From positions 78,581-117,588 of the forward strand of contig CACBPP010000002.1 of assembly GCA_902541175.1 (NCBI GenBank): 39,008 bases of DNA, in the 5' to 3' direction. This document shows positions 25,113 to 34,683 of this stretch, piece by piece. Position 1 is the stretch's first letter, and every line of letters begins with the position of its first letter. The notes beneath the pieces were generated by a model. That model did not search any database, was not told the origin of the DNA, and worked only from the letters and a program-made list of their open reading frames with translations. A program made the translations under genes and the position numbers. Origin of the DNA: an uncultured SAR86 cluster bacterium (GTDB lineage: Bacteria; Pseudomonadota; Gammaproteobacteria; Magnimaribacterales; D2472).

Positions 25113-27509
25113 TTAGTGAGCTGGTTTACTCTCAGATTTTCTAGAAGTTTTGGATTTTTGACCCTTAATTTTCTTAGTATTCGGAGTTGGCTCCTCAACT
25201 AAAGCAGCTGAAATAACTTCATCAATCCATTCTACTGGAATTATGTTAAGTGAATTAGTAATTTGTTTAGGAATTTCTTGAAGATCAGGTTCATTCTCTT
25301 TAGGTATAATTACATTTTTAATTCCGCCTCTTTTTGCGGCAAGTAATTTTTCTTTTAATCCACCAATTTTTAGTATTTGACCTCTTAATGTGATTTCTCC
25401 AGTCATTGCAGTATCTGCTCTCACTGGAATACCAGTAAAGATTGAAATTAAAGAAATAGCCATTGCACCACCTGCACTTGGACCGTCTTTTGGAGTTGCT
25501 CCTTCCGGCACATGAATATGTACATCATATTTTTCATAAAAATTTGGTTGAATTCCAAGAGATTCTGCTCTTGAGCGGACTACGGTTAGAGCAGCTTGTA
25601 TTGACTCCTGCATTACATCGCCTAAAGAGCCAGTTTTAATAACTCTTCCTTTACCATCAATATTTGAGGCTTCAATCGTCAGAAGTTCACCTCCTACTTC
25701 GGTCCAGGCTAGGCCAGTGACCTGTCCCACAGCATTATCTTTTTCTGCAACTCCATATTTGAATTTCTTAACTCCAGAGTATTTTTCAAGATTTTTAGAT
25801 GAAATAGACGTAGGTTTTTGTTTAGGGGAATTATTTACCAACCTTTCCTTAACAACCTTCCTTAAAATTCTCGCTATTTGTCTTTCAAGACCTCTAACAC
25901 CAGCCTCTCGAGTATAGAATCTAATCAATGAGAGAATTACATTTTTGTTTAACTTAATTTCTTCATCTTTCAATCCGTTTCGTTTCATTTGCTTAGGCAA
26001 TAAATACTTTTCTGCAATATTAATTTTTTCATCCTCTATGTAACCAGGAATTCTGATAATTTCCATTCTGTCTAAAAGAGGTGTTGGAATATTTAAACTG
26101 TTAGCGGTGCAGACAAACATAACTTCTGACAAGTCGTAGTCAACCTCAAGATAGTGATCACTAAAAGTGTTGTTTTGTTCAGGATCAAGAACCTCCAACA
26201 AAGCAGATGCTGGATCACCTCTGTGATCCATGCCAATTTTATCAATTTCATCTAAGAGAAATAATGGATTTTTAACACCTACTTTTGAAAGTTTTTGAAT
26301 AATTTTTCCAGGCATTGAACCTATATAAGTTCTTCTGTGTCCCCTAATTTCAGATTCATCTCTTACGCCACCAAGAGACATTCTTACAAACTTTCTGTTA
26401 GTTGCTCTGGCAATAGATTCACCTAAAGATGTTTTACCTACGCCTGGAGGACCAACTAGACATAAAACAGGAGCCTTCATTGACTTAACTCTTTTTTGAA
26501 CAGCTAAATACTCAACGATTCTTTCTTTTACCTCTTCAAGACCATAGTGATCTTCTTCGAGAATTTCCATTGATGCTTTTACATCTGTTTTAACCTTAGA
26601 CTTCTTCTTCCATGGCACATCGACTAGACAATCAAGATAAGTTCTTACAACTGAAGCCTCAGCTGATGATGGTGCCATATGTTTAAATTTTGCAAGCTCA
26701 CTCTTTGCTTTTTTTAAAGCTTCTTTTGTCATGCCTACTTCATGAATTTTTTTCTCAAGATTCTCTAGCTCATCGCCCTCTTCACCTATTTCACCGAGCT
26801 CTTTTTGTGCAGCTTTAATTTGCTCATTGAGATAATATTCTCTTTGAGATTTTTCCATTTGTTTTTTGACTCTATCCCGAACCTTTTTTTCAACATCAAC
26901 CACATCTAGCTGTGATTCTATAAAAGTTAGAACTTTTTCAGCTCTTTCTTTAAGATCAACTGTTTCTAGAATCTCTTGTTTCTTTGAAGTTTCAATTGAA
27001 AGATGTCCAGTAATTGTATCCATCAATCTTGATAATTCATCTAATGAATCTACTGTTGAGACTATTTCTGGCGGAATTCTTTTCGTAACACTAATGTAGT
27101 CTTCGAATTTTGCTTTAATTAGTCTAACTAAATTCTTGGACTCATTTTCTTTTAGGGGTATATCATCTTCTTCAGTAACTCTTGCGATAGTATATGAGTC
27201 TTTTTCAATAATTTTATCAATAGAGCACCTTTTATGGCCTTCAACTAAAACTTTCATGGTGCCATCGGGAAGTTTGATTAGCTGTAATAAGTTACTTATG
27301 GAAGCATACTGATAAATATCATCAACTTTTGGATCTTCATTACCTGCATCTTTTTGACTAACTAATACCAATTTCTTATTGGAAGTCATGGCAATATTTA
27401 AGGCTTCTACAGACTTTGCTCTCCCAACAAATAGTGTTGTTACTATTCCAGGAAAAACTACAACATCTCTGAGGGGTATTAAAGGCAAATCTGATTTAAT
27501 CTTACTCAT
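25113..27509 (-). CDS. lon: ATP-dependent protease Lon
   Basis: LonA degrades damaged and regulatory proteins. The 798 residues show the N-terminal substrate domain (LPLIPLRDVVVFPG), a coiled middle segment, Walker A GPPGVGKT (353-360), Walker B LFLLDEID (417-423), and the protease domain with Ser678 (PKDGPSAGGA) and Lys721 (GGLKEKLLAAKRGG). The last ~25 residues form a Lys/Ser-rich tail with no domain features, somewhat longer than in E. coli. The start has no Shine-Dalgarno; TTGATA and TATATT lie just upstream, six bases from ATG, predicting a leaderless mRNA. It follows clpX on the same strand with a 30-base gap. Confidence 0.97.
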   Translation of the reverse strand: MSKIKSDLPLIPLRDVVVFPGIVTTLFVGRAKSVEALNIAMTSNKKLVLVSQKDAGNEDPKVDDIYQYASISNLLQLIKLPDGTMKVLVEGHKRCSIDKIIEKDSYTIARVTEEDDIPLKENESKNLVRLIKAKFEDYISVTKRIPPEIVSTVDSLDELSRLMDTITGHLSIETSKKQEILETVDLKERAEKVLTFIESQLDVVDVEKKVRDRVKKQMEKSQREYYLNEQIKAAQKELGEIGEEGDELENLEKKIHEVGMTKEALKKAKSELAKFKHMAPSSAEASVVRTYLDCLVDVPWKKKSKVKTDVKASMEILEEDHYGLEEVKERIVEYLAVQKRVKSMKAPVLCLVGPPGVGKTSLGESIARATNRKFVRMSLGGVRDESEIRGHRRTYIGSMPGKIIQKLSKVGVKNPLFLLDEIDKIGMDHRGDPASALLEVLDPEQNNTFSDHYLEVDYDLSEVMFVCTANSLNIPTPLLDRMEIIRIPGYIEDEKINIAEKYLLPKQMKRNGLKDEEIKLNKNVILSLIRFYTREAGVRGLERQIARILRKVVKERLVNNSPKQKPTSISSKNLEKYSGVKKFKYGVAEKDNAVGQVTGLAWTEVGGELLTIEASNIDGKGRVIKTGSLGDVMQESIQAALTVVRSRAESLGIQPNFYEKYDVHIHVPEGATPKDGPSAGGAMAISLISIFTGIPVRADTAMTGEITLRGQILKIGGLKEKLLAAKRGGIKNVIIPKENEPDLQEIPKQITNSLNIIPVEWIDEVISAALVEEPTPNTKKIKGQKSKTSRKSESKPAH

Positions 27510-27515
27510 AGACTA

Positions 27516-27543
27516 AATATAGGGATAATTAAGCAAATATCAA
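27516..27543 (-). promoter_or_regulatory. Promoter of lon (leaderless type)
   Basis: On the minus strand TTGATA (27543-27538), a 16-base spacer and TATATT (27521-27516) are followed by TAGTCT and the lon ATG. Both hexamers are close to sigma70 consensus. The -35 overlaps the clpX stop codon. The predicted start point is the A of ATG 27509. Confidence 0.6.
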
Positions 27544-28796
27544 TTACCAGAAGAGGTTTTTTTAGATTTAGTTTTTAATAATTTTATAGGTTCAGATCTA
27601 TTAAGAACTGCTTTTTCATCAATGATTACTTTCTCTAAGTCAACATTAGGCAGATCAAACATAGTATCCATAAGTATATCTTCCATAATTGACCTAAGCC
27701 CTCTGGCACCTGTTTTCCTTTTAATAGCCTGTTTTGCAATTTCTTTAAGTGCTTCATCTCGGAATACTAATTCAACATTGTCAATTTCAAATAGGTGGCT
27801 ATATTGATTAACCAAGGCATTTTTAGGCTCTTTAAGAATTCTTACAAGAGCATCTTCATCAAGTTCATGAAGATTAGATATTACCGGCAGTCTACCAACA
27901 AATTCTGGGATTAGACCATATTTAACGAGATCCTCTGGCTCAAGATCATCAATGTTTTTTCCTATCTTGCTTACATTTGATTGAGTATCTACATCAGCAC
28001 TAAAACCAATACCTGTTTTGTTTGTTCTTTGCTCTATAACTTTATTAAGGCCAGAAAATGCTCCACCACAAATAAATAGAATATTGGATGTGTTGATTTG
28101 AATAAACTCTTGCTGAGGATGTTTTCTTCCTCCTTGAGGAGGAATTGACGCCACAGTTCCTTCTATTAATTTAAGGAGAGCTTGCTGAACTCCTTCACCT
28201 GAAACATCTCTTGTAATGGAGGGATTATCAGATTTTCGTGCGATTTTATCTATCTCATCTATGTAAACAATTCCTAACTCAGCTTTTTCTGGATCATAGT
28301 CAGCTTTTTGAAGTAATTTTTGAATAATATTTTCAACGTCCTCACCAACATAACCAGCTTCAGTCAATGTAGTAGCATCTGCAATAGTGAAAGGAACATT
28401 AAGTATTTTTGCTAAAGTTTGAGCTAATAATGTTTTTCCACTTCCTGTTGGCCCCAGAAGGAGCACATTACTTTTTTGAAGCTCAACATTATCTTTAGAT
28501 TTTCCTTTTCTGAGCCTCTTATAATGATTATATACAGCTACTGATAAAACCTTTTTTGCTTTTTCTTGACCAATAACATACTCATCAAGTTGATTGTATA
28601 TCTCAAGAGGTGATAAAGATTGATCATATGGTGACTCTTCATCATTTTTAATCTCTTCTTCAATGATATCATTGCAAAGATCTACACATTCATTACAAAT
28701 ATATACACTCGGTCCAGCTATGAGTTTTTTTACCTCATCTTGCACCTTTCCACAGAAAGAGCAATTTAATTTATCAGTTTGTGTTTCGTTATTCAT
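27540..28796 (-). CDS. clpX: ClpX, ATPase subunit of the ClpXP protease
   Basis: ClpX unfolds tagged proteins and feeds them to ClpP. The 418-residue protein has the N-terminal zinc-binding domain with Cys12, Cys15, Cys34 and Cys37 (CSFC...CNEC). It also has Walker A GPTGSGKT, Walker [10 protein letters not shown], the GYVGED pore-1 loop, and the sensor region [11 protein letters not shown]. The ClpP-docking IGF-type loop is present as TGIGFSAD. It starts 4 bases after the clpP stop, in the order tig-clpP-clpX-lon. Confidence 0.97.
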   Translation of the reverse strand: MNNETQTDKLNCSFCGKVQDEVKKLIAGPSVYICNECVDLCNDIIEEEIKNDEESPYDQSLSPLEIYNQLDEYVIGQEKAKKVLSVAVYNHYKRLRKGKSKDNVELQKSNVLLLGPTGSGKTLLAQTLAKILNVPFTIADATTLTEAGYVGEDVENIIQKLLQKADYDPEKAELGIVYIDEIDKIARKSDNPSITRDVSGEGVQQALLKLIEGTVASIPPQGGRKHPQQEFIQINTSNILFICGGAFSGLNKVIEQRTNKTGIGFSADVDTQSNVSKIGKNIDDLEPEDLVKYGLIPEFVGRLPVISNLHELDEDALVRILKEPKNALVNQYSHLFEIDNVELVFRDEALKEIAKQAIKRKTGARGLRSIMEDILMDTMFDLPNVDLEKVIIDEKAVLNRSEPIKLLKTKSKKTSSGN

Positions 28797-28800
28797 TATC

Positions 28801-29400
28801 TTATTTTCTTTCTTCTAATATTTTATCAACAATCCCATATGCTTTTGCAGCATTCGCATCAAGGAAATTATCTCTGTCAGTGTCTTTTTCAATTTTCTTT
28901 ATAGTTTGTCCAGTATGTTTTGCTAATATTTCATTAACTATTTTTTTCATATGCAAAATTTCTTTAGCATGAATTTCAAAGTCAGATGCTTGACCTTGAA
29001 ACCCGCCCAAAGGTTGGTGAATCATTATTCTTGAATTAGGTAAAGCAAACCTCTTTTTATTATCGCCTCCTGCTAACAAAAGTGCTCCCATGCTTGCAGC
29101 CTGTCCAATACACATCGTAGAGATTGATGGAGTAACAAATTGCATAGTGTCATATATTGCTAGTCCTGCAGAGATACTTCCACCCGGTGAGTTAATGTAT
29201 ATGGATATATCCTTTTCTGGATTCTCTGACTCCAAAAATAATAATTGAGCAACAACTAAATTAGAGATGTAATCATCAATAGGCCCAGATAGAAATATAA
29301 CTCTTTCTTTTAAAAGACGAGAATAAATATCAAAAGACCTCTCACCTCTAGGAGTCTGTTCAATTACCATTGGTATAAGCGCTGATTGAATATCGTTCAT
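28801..29400 (-). CDS. clpP: ATP-dependent Clp protease proteolytic subunit
   Basis: ClpP forms the tetradecameric serine protease chamber. The 199 residues carry the triad Ser103 (GQAASMGA), His128 (MIHQPLGG) and Asp177 (DRDNFL), and the oligomerisation region YINSPGGSI. The short N-terminal segment before [16 protein letters not shown] is probably a propeptide-like stretch. It starts 6 bases after the tig stop, so it is expected to share a transcript with tig and clpX. Confidence 0.97.
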   Translation of the reverse strand: MNDIQSALIPMVIEQTPRGERSFDIYSRLLKERVIFLSGPIDDYISNLVVAQLLFLESENPEKDISIYINSPGGSISAGLAIYDTMQFVTPSISTMCIGQAASMGALLLAGGDNKKRFALPNSRIMIHQPLGGFQGQASDFEIHAKEILHMKKIVNEILAKHTGQTIKKIEKDTDRDNFLDANAAKAYGIVDKILEERK

Positions 29401-29406
29401 ATAAAA

Positions 29407-30702
29407 CTATCTATTTGCTAATTCTGAAAATTTTATCACTTTCTTCTTAGATTTAAGAACATTTTCTAATTTTTCAACTAATTGTTTTTCTAAAACAATC
29501 ATTTTAAATTGCTCTAATTGTTGTGGTTGACCAGTTATCCATTTTTTATATTGATCAGGATCCTTATATCTTTTTGACTCCTCATCTATAAAATTATCAA
29601 TGTGCTGCTTTTCTACTTTTATATCAAAGTGATTAATTAACTCAGCAAATAGCAAATCAAGTTTTACTCTTTTTTCAGCTTTTTCCATAAAGCTTTCGAG
29701 TGGAAAAAGGTCATCACCAGCATTATCTTCGCTATGCCCAATTCTCATCAACGCATCTTTGCGCATCAAATCTGCTTGTTCATTAACCGTAGCATTAGGA
29801 ATTTTAAATTTATTTGTTTTTAATAGTGTTTCATACATTGACTCTTTAGTGAGTTCTTTCTCTTGAATTGCAACCTCATTTTTCATTCGAGATGTTATTT
29901 CATTCTTGAATTCTGATTTGTCTTTGATTTCCATTTGAAGCTTATCAAAAAGATCTTTATCAATATTTGCCTCTTTCATTTCCTGAACATTTTTAAGGTT
30001 AATTTCAAATTCTGCTTTAACTCCTGCTAAATCTTTTTTGAAATAGTCTTCAGGAAAGGTACATTCTATTGAAAACTTAGATGGTTTCTTTCCAATAATG
30101 CTATCTTCAAATCCTGGAATCATTGATTTACTCCCTAAAACTAACTTAAAGTCATTTGCAGTATTACCTTCAAATTCTTTATCATCAATTTTCCCAATGA
30201 AGTCAATTACAACCTGATCATCTAATCTCGCTTCTCTTTGCACATCATTCCAATCGCCATATCTCTTTTTGATGTCATCTATCGCAAGATTTATGTCGTT
30301 TTCCTCTATCTCAATTTCAAACTCTTCATAATTTGTCCACCTTGAGAGTTTAGGTTTAATTTCAGGAAATACTTCTATGATTGCTGAATAAGTTAAAGGT
30401 TTTTTTGGATCTTCTGAATCAATTGAAACCTGTGGTGATGATGCCGGCCTTATGTTATTTTCTGATATTGCCTTTGGATATGTCTCTTGAATAAGTTCGT
30501 TAATAACTTCATTATGAATAGAAGCTCCATACTTCTGTTCTAAAACATCATTTGGTACATTGCCCCTCCTAAATCCATCAACTTTAGCTTTAGTCTTGAT
30601 ATTTTTTAATTTTGCAGAAAATTTTAATTCATATTTATCAACTGGAACTGAAACTAAAACCTTCCTTTCAAGATCTTTTAATTTTTTAATACTTACTTTC
30701 AT
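29407..30702 (-). CDS. tig: Trigger factor, ribosome-associated chaperone
   Basis: Trigger factor binds at the ribosome exit tunnel and shields nascent chains. I use ATG 30702, giving 431 residues beginning MKVSIKKLKDLERKV; the open frame continues upstream only through tRNA-His sequence. The ribosome-binding signature is in the GFRRGNVPNDVLEQKYG segment. The central FKBP-type PPIase domain runs from about residue 145 to 235 (DQVVIDFIGKIDDKEFEG, GSKSMIPGFEDSIIG). The C-terminal domain is helical. A GAGAG element precedes the start, and only 17 bases separate the ATG from the tRNA-His CCA end, so tRNA and mRNA probably come from one transcript. Confidence 0.96.
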   Translation of the reverse strand: MKVSIKKLKDLERKVLVSVPVDKYELKFSAKLKNIKTKAKVDGFRRGNVPNDVLEQKYGASIHNEVINELIQETYPKAISENNIRPASSPQVSIDSEDPKKPLTYSAIIEVFPEIKPKLSRWTNYEEFEIEIEENDINLAIDDIKKRYGDWNDVQREARLDDQVVIDFIGKIDDKEFEGNTANDFKLVLGSKSMIPGFEDSIIGKKPSKFSIECTFPEDYFKKDLAGVKAEFEINLKNVQEMKEANIDKDLFDKLQMEIKDKSEFKNEITSRMKNEVAIQEKELTKESMYETLLKTNKFKIPNATVNEQADLMRKDALMRIGHSEDNAGDDLFPLESFMEKAEKRVKLDLLFAELINHFDIKVEKQHIDNFIDEESKRYKDPDQYKKWITGQPQQLEQFKMIVLEKQLVEKLENVLKSKKKVIKFSELANR

Positions 30703-30719
30703 TATTTTACTCTCATAAA

Positions 30720-30797
30720 TGGGGCGAGCGATGGGGTTCGAACCCACGGCCTCCGGAGCCACAATCCAGCGCTCTAACCAACTGAGCTACGCCCGCC
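30720..30797 (-). tRNA. tRNA-His (GTG)
   Basis: The minus-strand sequence folds as a full cloverleaf. The acceptor stem is GCGGGCG/CGCTCGC, with the histidine-specific extra G at position -1 (30797) facing C73. The D arm is GCTCAGTTGGTTAGAGC and the anticodon loop carries GTG. The T loop is TTCGAAC and the CCA end is encoded (30722-30720). It lies 17 bases before tig. Confidence 0.97.
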
Positions 30798-30809
30798 ACA
30801 AGATTCGAT

Positions 30810-30815
30810 ATTATA
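30810..30815 (-). promoter_or_regulatory. -10 element for tRNA-His and the tig-clpP-clpX run
   Basis: TATAAT lies 12 bases before the tRNA 5' end, placing the start about 5 bases before the tRNA. A consensus TTGACA at 30870-30865 is too far away to pair with it and may belong to a second promoter. Confidence 0.45.
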
Positions 30816-30887
30816 GTTTAAAAAAAATTATTATCTATTCTTGTTACGGCATTTAATAAATTAATGTCAAGCTTATAGTTTTATGAG

Positions 30888-31535
30888 TTATGTTACTGGA
30901 AAATATACCTTTTCAGACCCCTCCTCCCAAACATCAAATTTAAACATCACATCATTAAATAGCTCTGATTTCATATAATTATGAAGAACTTTTTGTATTT
31001 TTCTTATGTCTTTTTGACTATCAAACCAGTCTGGATTAGCAATTCTAAATTGTCTTATAAATGGTAAAATTGAAATGTCCAATTTATTTAGCTTTTTTCC
31101 AAAAATCCAATTCTTATCAGAAATAATTTTTTCTAGATCACATAGAATATTTAAGCATTTCTTTTGATGTAATTTTGAATCTACTTCTTGATATCTATTT
31201 GCATATTTATATCGATCTAGGTGATATTTAAAATCATTGTCAAAATGATTGATGATATTTTCAGTTAACTCAAGATATTCTTTACTTAGATTGCCCTCAA
31301 ATACATTTTTTTGATCTAAGGCCCAGTTAATAATATCTATGCTTTCATCAATTATTTGGTCTTTCAATATTAAAACCGGTACTGTTCCTTTTGGGGATGC
31401 TTTTAACATATGCTCGGGTTTATTGTTCAGTCTAATCTCTCTAATCACACACTTAAAATTTATTAGTTTAATAGCTGATCTTGCCCTTATTGCGTAAGGA
31501 CATCTAATAAATGAATATAAAATTGGATTACTCAT
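30888..31535 (-). CDS. Glutathione S-transferase-like protein with thioredoxin-fold N domain
   Basis: ATG 31535 gives 215 residues beginning MSNPILYSFIRCPYAIRAR; this is 7 bases after the trhO stop with a GAGA element in front. An upstream in-frame start would run into trhO. The N-terminal domain is glutaredoxin/GST-like: RCPYAIRAR (Cys12 in the active-site position), cis-Pro in GTVPVL (50-55) and the glutathione-contacting DESIDI (63-68). The C-terminal half is helical (GST_C-like, IFGKKLNKLDISILPFIRQF). Possible roles are glutathione-dependent reduction or detoxification; no substrate can be assigned. Confidence 0.8.
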   Translation of the reverse strand: MSNPILYSFIRCPYAIRARSAIKLINFKCVIREIRLNNKPEHMLKASPKGTVPVLILKDQIIDESIDIINWALDQKNVFEGNLSKEYLELTENIINHFDNDFKYHLDRYKYANRYQEVDSKLHQKKCLNILCDLEKIISDKNWIFGKKLNKLDISILPFIRQFRIANPDWFDSQKDIRKIQKVLHNYMKSELFNDVMFKFDVWEEGSEKVYFPVT

Positions 31536-31542
31536 AATCTCT

Positions 31543-32475
31543 TTATTTAATGACTTCCTCACGAGGTCCAATATGTTGTTTATTTCTTTTCTTCGCAATA
31601 TCAATTTGCTTTTGTCTACTCATATATCTAGATTTTTGTTCATCTGATGTTTTATCAAAGCATTTTGGACAGGCAACGCCTTTTATAAAATTTCTTGACT
31701 TTTTATCATCATCTTTTATTGGCATTCTACAACCATGACACATATCATATGTGCCTTCTGAAAGATCATGTTTTATAGAAACCCTATCATCAAAAACAAA
31801 ACATTCCCCATTCCATAGACTTTCTTTTTCCGGTACTGATTCAAAATAATTAAGTATTCCTCCTTTTAAGTGATAAACATTTTTGAATCCTTTTGTCCTC
31901 ATTAAAGATGAAGCTTTCTCACACCTTATACCGCCAGTACAAAACATAGCAACTTTTTTATTTTTTTTATAACTATCTGAGAAATTCTGAGACTCAAGCC
32001 ATTTTGGAAACTCTCTAAATTTTGTAGTGTTTGGATTTAATGCATTTCTAAAAGTTCCAATTGTGCATTCATATTTATTTCTTGTATCAATTAACAATAC
32101 ATCTTCATCTTCAATAATTTTATTCCATTCATTTGGCTCAACATAATCTCCACGATTTATATTGGGATTTACAGAACTATCTCCAATTGTGACTATTTCT
32201 TTTTTAAGCTTTACTTTAAGTCTCACAAAAGGACTTTTTTGTGAGAACGAATTCTTTGTATCAATGTTTTTGAATCCGCTTATAGATCTTATAAATGCTA
32301 ATGATTCATTAAGATTTTTTGAGCATCTTGCCGAAATAGTGCCATTAATACCCTCAGATCCGACAAGAACTGTACCTTTTATTGAGTTTTTTTTTAGCTC
32401 TTCTCTAATTTCATTATGAATCTTACGAGGATCGGGAATATTATGAAATTTATAAAGTGCTGAAATAATATACAT
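31543..32475 (-). CDS. trhO: tRNA uridine(34) hydroxylase, rhodanese type
   Basis: TrhO (formerly YceA) adds oxygen to uridine 34 of certain tRNAs in the 5-hydroxyuridine pathway. The 310 residues include an N-terminal acylphosphatase-like domain (GTVLVGSEGINGTIS), then a rhodanese domain with LLIDTRNKYE and the active-site loop FCTGGIRCEK (Cys179, Cys185). A C-terminal zinc-type cluster is MCHGC...CPKC. It begins a two-gene operon with the GST-like gene. The ATG is six bases after TATTAT; a leaderless message is predicted, although an AGG also lies close to the start. Confidence 0.92.
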   Translation of the reverse strand: MYIISALYKFHNIPDPRKIHNEIREELKKNSIKGTVLVGSEGINGTISARCSKNLNESLAFIRSISGFKNIDTKNSFSQKSPFVRLKVKLKKEIVTIGDSSVNPNINRGDYVEPNEWNKIIEDEDVLLIDTRNKYECTIGTFRNALNPNTTKFREFPKWLESQNFSDSYKKNKKVAMFCTGGIRCEKASSLMRTKGFKNVYHLKGGILNYFESVPEKESLWNGECFVFDDRVSIKHDLSEGTYDMCHGCRMPIKDDDKKSRNFIKGVACPKCFDKTSDEQKSRYMSRQKQIDIAKKRNKQHIGPREEVIK

Positions 32476-32481
32476 ACCTAT

Positions 32482-32487
32482 ATAATA
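32482..32487 (-). promoter_or_regulatory. -10 element of trhO (leaderless type)
   Basis: TATTAT, six bases (ATAGGT), then ATG 32475. A weak TTAAGT lies 17 bases upstream at 32510-32505. The hexamer overlaps a TATAAT on the plus strand (32481-32486) that may serve the divergent gene. Confidence 0.45.
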
Positions 32488-32521
32488 ATGCTTGTTTAAA
32501 AAAAACTTAATATCTTTTCAA

Positions 32522-33595
32522 ATGATTGGTAAAAAAATTTACATTAACAGTGAAAAATATATGTCTAATGATCAATATTTAAAAATTATTGGTCAACTAG
32601 ATTCAATTCAAAGTTCACCAAAACTTTTTCCTTTTAGTTTAGATATTCAAAATAATAAGATAGATTTTGTAGAAATGGAAAAATCTCATTATAAACAAAG
32701 CTTTTTTATAATGTCGCCAGGAAAGGGTCCGGGTTACTTAAAAAGCAAATCCTCATTCTCTATGAAATTTGATGATATTGTTGATATTTTTAAAGAAATT
32801 GAATTCGTAAATAACTCAGCAATAATATTTAATCATGGATTTTGTTGTGGCACTCTTTTATCAAGGCTTCTTGAAGAGTCTTTCAACGTGCTCTCTCTTA
32901 AAGAGCCGCCACTTTTGCATACTCTCAAACATCACTTAGAAAATAATAAAAACGATACTACAATCAAAAATACAATTTTTTGTTTACATAATAGGTCTTT
33001 TTCAAAAAAACAAAGAGTGTTGTGGAAGCCTAGTGACTATGCGTTTGATCTTATTGAACATACAGAACTTTTAAATATACCTTCTATATATTTATATTCT
33101 CCATTAAGGGAATACATTGCATCATGTTCAAAAGAGAAAAGAGATCAATGGATAAAAAATAGAGCAAATTTTGAAAAAATCTTAAACTATCTTGAAATTT
33201 CAAATATCAAAATTGACATTACAAAAACTGCTAACCAAGCAATGCTTTATTGGCTTTACTTTGCAAAAAAATTTACACATTTTAGTTCAAAGAGTAACAA
33301 TCTTTTTGCATTAAACTCAAGAGATTTACTAAATAATCCATCGGTTATTGCAGTCGTTGGAAAACATCTAAAATTAAACAAAAAAATTAATATTTTTGAA
33401 AAGTCCAAAATAAAAAAATTATTAAATACTTATGCTAAAACAGATAATTATGTTTTTAATAAAGATATTAGAGCCGAGCAATTAAATAAAATTATTAAAG
33501 ATAATCAAAGTGACATTGATGATGCCGAAAAAATTGCAGAAGAAGTGTTAAAAAAGGATATTGGAAATTTTAGGTTTGACAAAGAGCTTATATAA
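32522..33595 (+). CDS. Protein of unknown function with a sulfotransferase-like P-loop segment
   Basis: I do not recognise a named gene. ATG 32522 gives 357 residues; a TTG at 32492 and an ATG at 32561 are alternatives, none with a Shine-Dalgarno. Residues 101-115 (IIFNHGFCCGTLLSR) follow a beta-strand and look like the phosphate-binding loop of sulfotransferase-type P-loop proteins. VLSLKEPP (123-130) sits where such proteins have the next strand and a conserved Arg/Lys-Glu-Pro. IYLYSPLREYIAS further on resembles the later strand with a nucleotide-contacting Arg/Ser. The C-terminal 100 residues are helical and Lys-rich. No signal peptide is visible, so it is probably cytoplasmic. It stands alone between trhO and the tRNAs. 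A PAPS-dependent sulfotransferase is possible; the lack of a classic Walker A leaves this open. Confidence 0.65.
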   Translation: MIGKKIYINSEKYMSNDQYLKIIGQLDSIQSSPKLFPFSLDIQNNKIDFVEMEKSHYKQSFFIMSPGKGPGYLKSKSSFSMKFDDIVDIFKEIEFVNNSAIIFNHGFCCGTLLSRLLEESFNVLSLKEPPLLHTLKHHLENNKNDTTIKNTIFCLHNRSFSKKQRVLWKPSDYAFDLIEHTELLNIPSIYLYSPLREYIASCSKEKRDQWIKNRANFEKILNYLEISNIKIDITKTANQAMLYWLYFAKKFTHFSSKSNNLFALNSRDLLNNPSVIAVVGKHLKLNKKINIFEKSKIKKLLNTYAKTDNYVFNKDIRAEQLNKIIKDNQSDIDDAEKIAEEVLKKDIGNFRFDKELI

Positions 33596-33598
33596 AAA

Positions 33599-33675
<77 letters not shown>

Positions 33676-33676
33676 A

Positions 33677-33753
33677 TGGTCGGGGTAGTAAGATTCGAAC
33701 TTACGACCACTCGCTCCCAAAGCGAGTGCGCTACCAGACTGCGCTATACCCCG
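33677..33753 (-). tRNA. tRNA-Pro (TGG)
   Basis: Minus-strand cloverleaf: acceptor CGGGGTA/TACCCCG, D arm GCGCAGTCTGGTAGCGC, anticodon stem CTCGC/GCGAG with TGG, T loop TTCGAAT, A73 and encoded CCA (33679-33677). It precedes tRNA-Arg on one transcript. A possible promoter lies just upstream: TTGCTT, a 17-base spacer and TAATAT (33768-33763). Confidence 0.96.
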
Positions 33754-33820
33754 AGGATGCAAATATTAAAGTTAATATAATAAATAAGCAATCATCATGG
33801 GCATAAATATCAATTAATGA

Positions 33821-33826
33821 GATAAT
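33821..33826 (+). promoter_or_regulatory. -10 element of folD (leaderless type)
   Basis: GATAAT, six bases (AATATC), then the folD ATG 33833. A weak TGGGCA lies 17 bases upstream. No Shine-Dalgarno is at the normal distance. Confidence 0.45.
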
Positions 33827-33832
33827 AATATC

Positions 33833-34675
33833 ATGTCTGCAATTCTATTAGATGGTAAAGAGCTCTCAAGAATTTCTGAAGAATCTATAAAGAAAAAGGT
33901 TCAAGAGTTATCATCAAAAAATATAAAGCCAACTTTGGCAACTATTCTTGTTGGTAATGATCCGGCTTCTGAAACCTATGTGAAAATGAAAAGAAATACC
34001 TGTGCAAGAGTTGGAATGGAATCTATAGCTGTTGAATTATCAGAAGATACAACCACAGAAGAACTTTTAGAAGAGATAAGAAGTTTAAATAATGATGTGA
34101 ATGTTCATGGCATTTTGCTTCAACATCCAGTTCCATCTCAAATTGATGAAAGGTTGTGTTTTGATGAAATAGATATTAATAAAGATGTAGATGGAGTGAC
34201 CTGCCTGGGTTTTGGAAACATGTCGATGGGGCTTGATGCATATGGCTCATGTACACCTGCTGGTATTATGAGATTAATTAACCATCATAATATTCAGGTA
34301 GAAGGCTTAAATGCTGTCGTTGTAGGTAGAAGTGCAATTTTAGGCAAGCCAATGGCAATGATGCTCTTAAATATGAATGCTACAGTGACAATATGTCATT
34401 CAAGAACTACGAATCTAGATTTAATAATTAAAAATGCAGATATAATTGTTGGGGCCGTTGGAATACCTAAATTTATAAAGTCTGATTGGATTAAAAAAGG
34501 TGCCGTCGTTATCGATGCTGGTTACCATCCAGAAAAATGCGGAGATATTGATCTTGATAATATTGAAAAAATTGCAAGCGCATTTACTCCAGTGCCTGGA
34601 GGAGTAGGACCAATGACAATTAATACGTTAATTCTTCAAACGCTTCAATCAGCTGAGAGAGCAGCATCTAATTGA
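33833..34675 (+). CDS. folD: Bifunctional methylenetetrahydrofolate dehydrogenase / methenyltetrahydrofolate cyclohydrolase
   Basis: FolD interconverts 5,10-methylene-, 5,10-methenyl- and 10-formyl-tetrahydrofolate in the cytoplasm, using NADP. The 280 residues show the catalytic ETYVKMKR segment (Tyr49, Lys53), [20 protein letters not shown], the nucleotide-binding [14 protein letters not shown], and [10 protein letters not shown] near the end. It is a single gene divergent from tRNA-Pro and convergent with the DUF4389 gene (8 bases between stops). Confidence 0.96.
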   Translation: MSAILLDGKELSRISEESIKKKVQELSSKNIKPTLATILVGNDPASETYVKMKRNTCARVGMESIAVELSEDTTTEELLEEIRSLNNDVNVHGILLQHPVPSQIDERLCFDEIDINKDVDGVTCLGFGNMSMGLDAYGSCTPAGIMRLINHHNIQVEGLNAVVVGRSAILGKPMAMMLLNMNATVTICHSRTTNLDLIIKNADIIVGAVGIPKFIKSDWIKKGAVVIDAGYHPEKCGDIDLDNIEKIASAFTPVPGGVGPMTINTLILQTLQSAERAASN

Positions 34676-34683
34676 TCAGTTTC

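Noticed and set aside
30703-30762. Twenty-residue N-terminal extension of trigger factor
   Set aside because: It is encoded by tRNA-His sequence; MKVSIKK at 30702 is the normal start and has a GAGAG element upstream.
30865-30870. Consensus TTGACA upstream of tRNA-His
   Set aside because: No -10 lies at the right distance (GTAACA at best), so I do not call it a promoter on its own.
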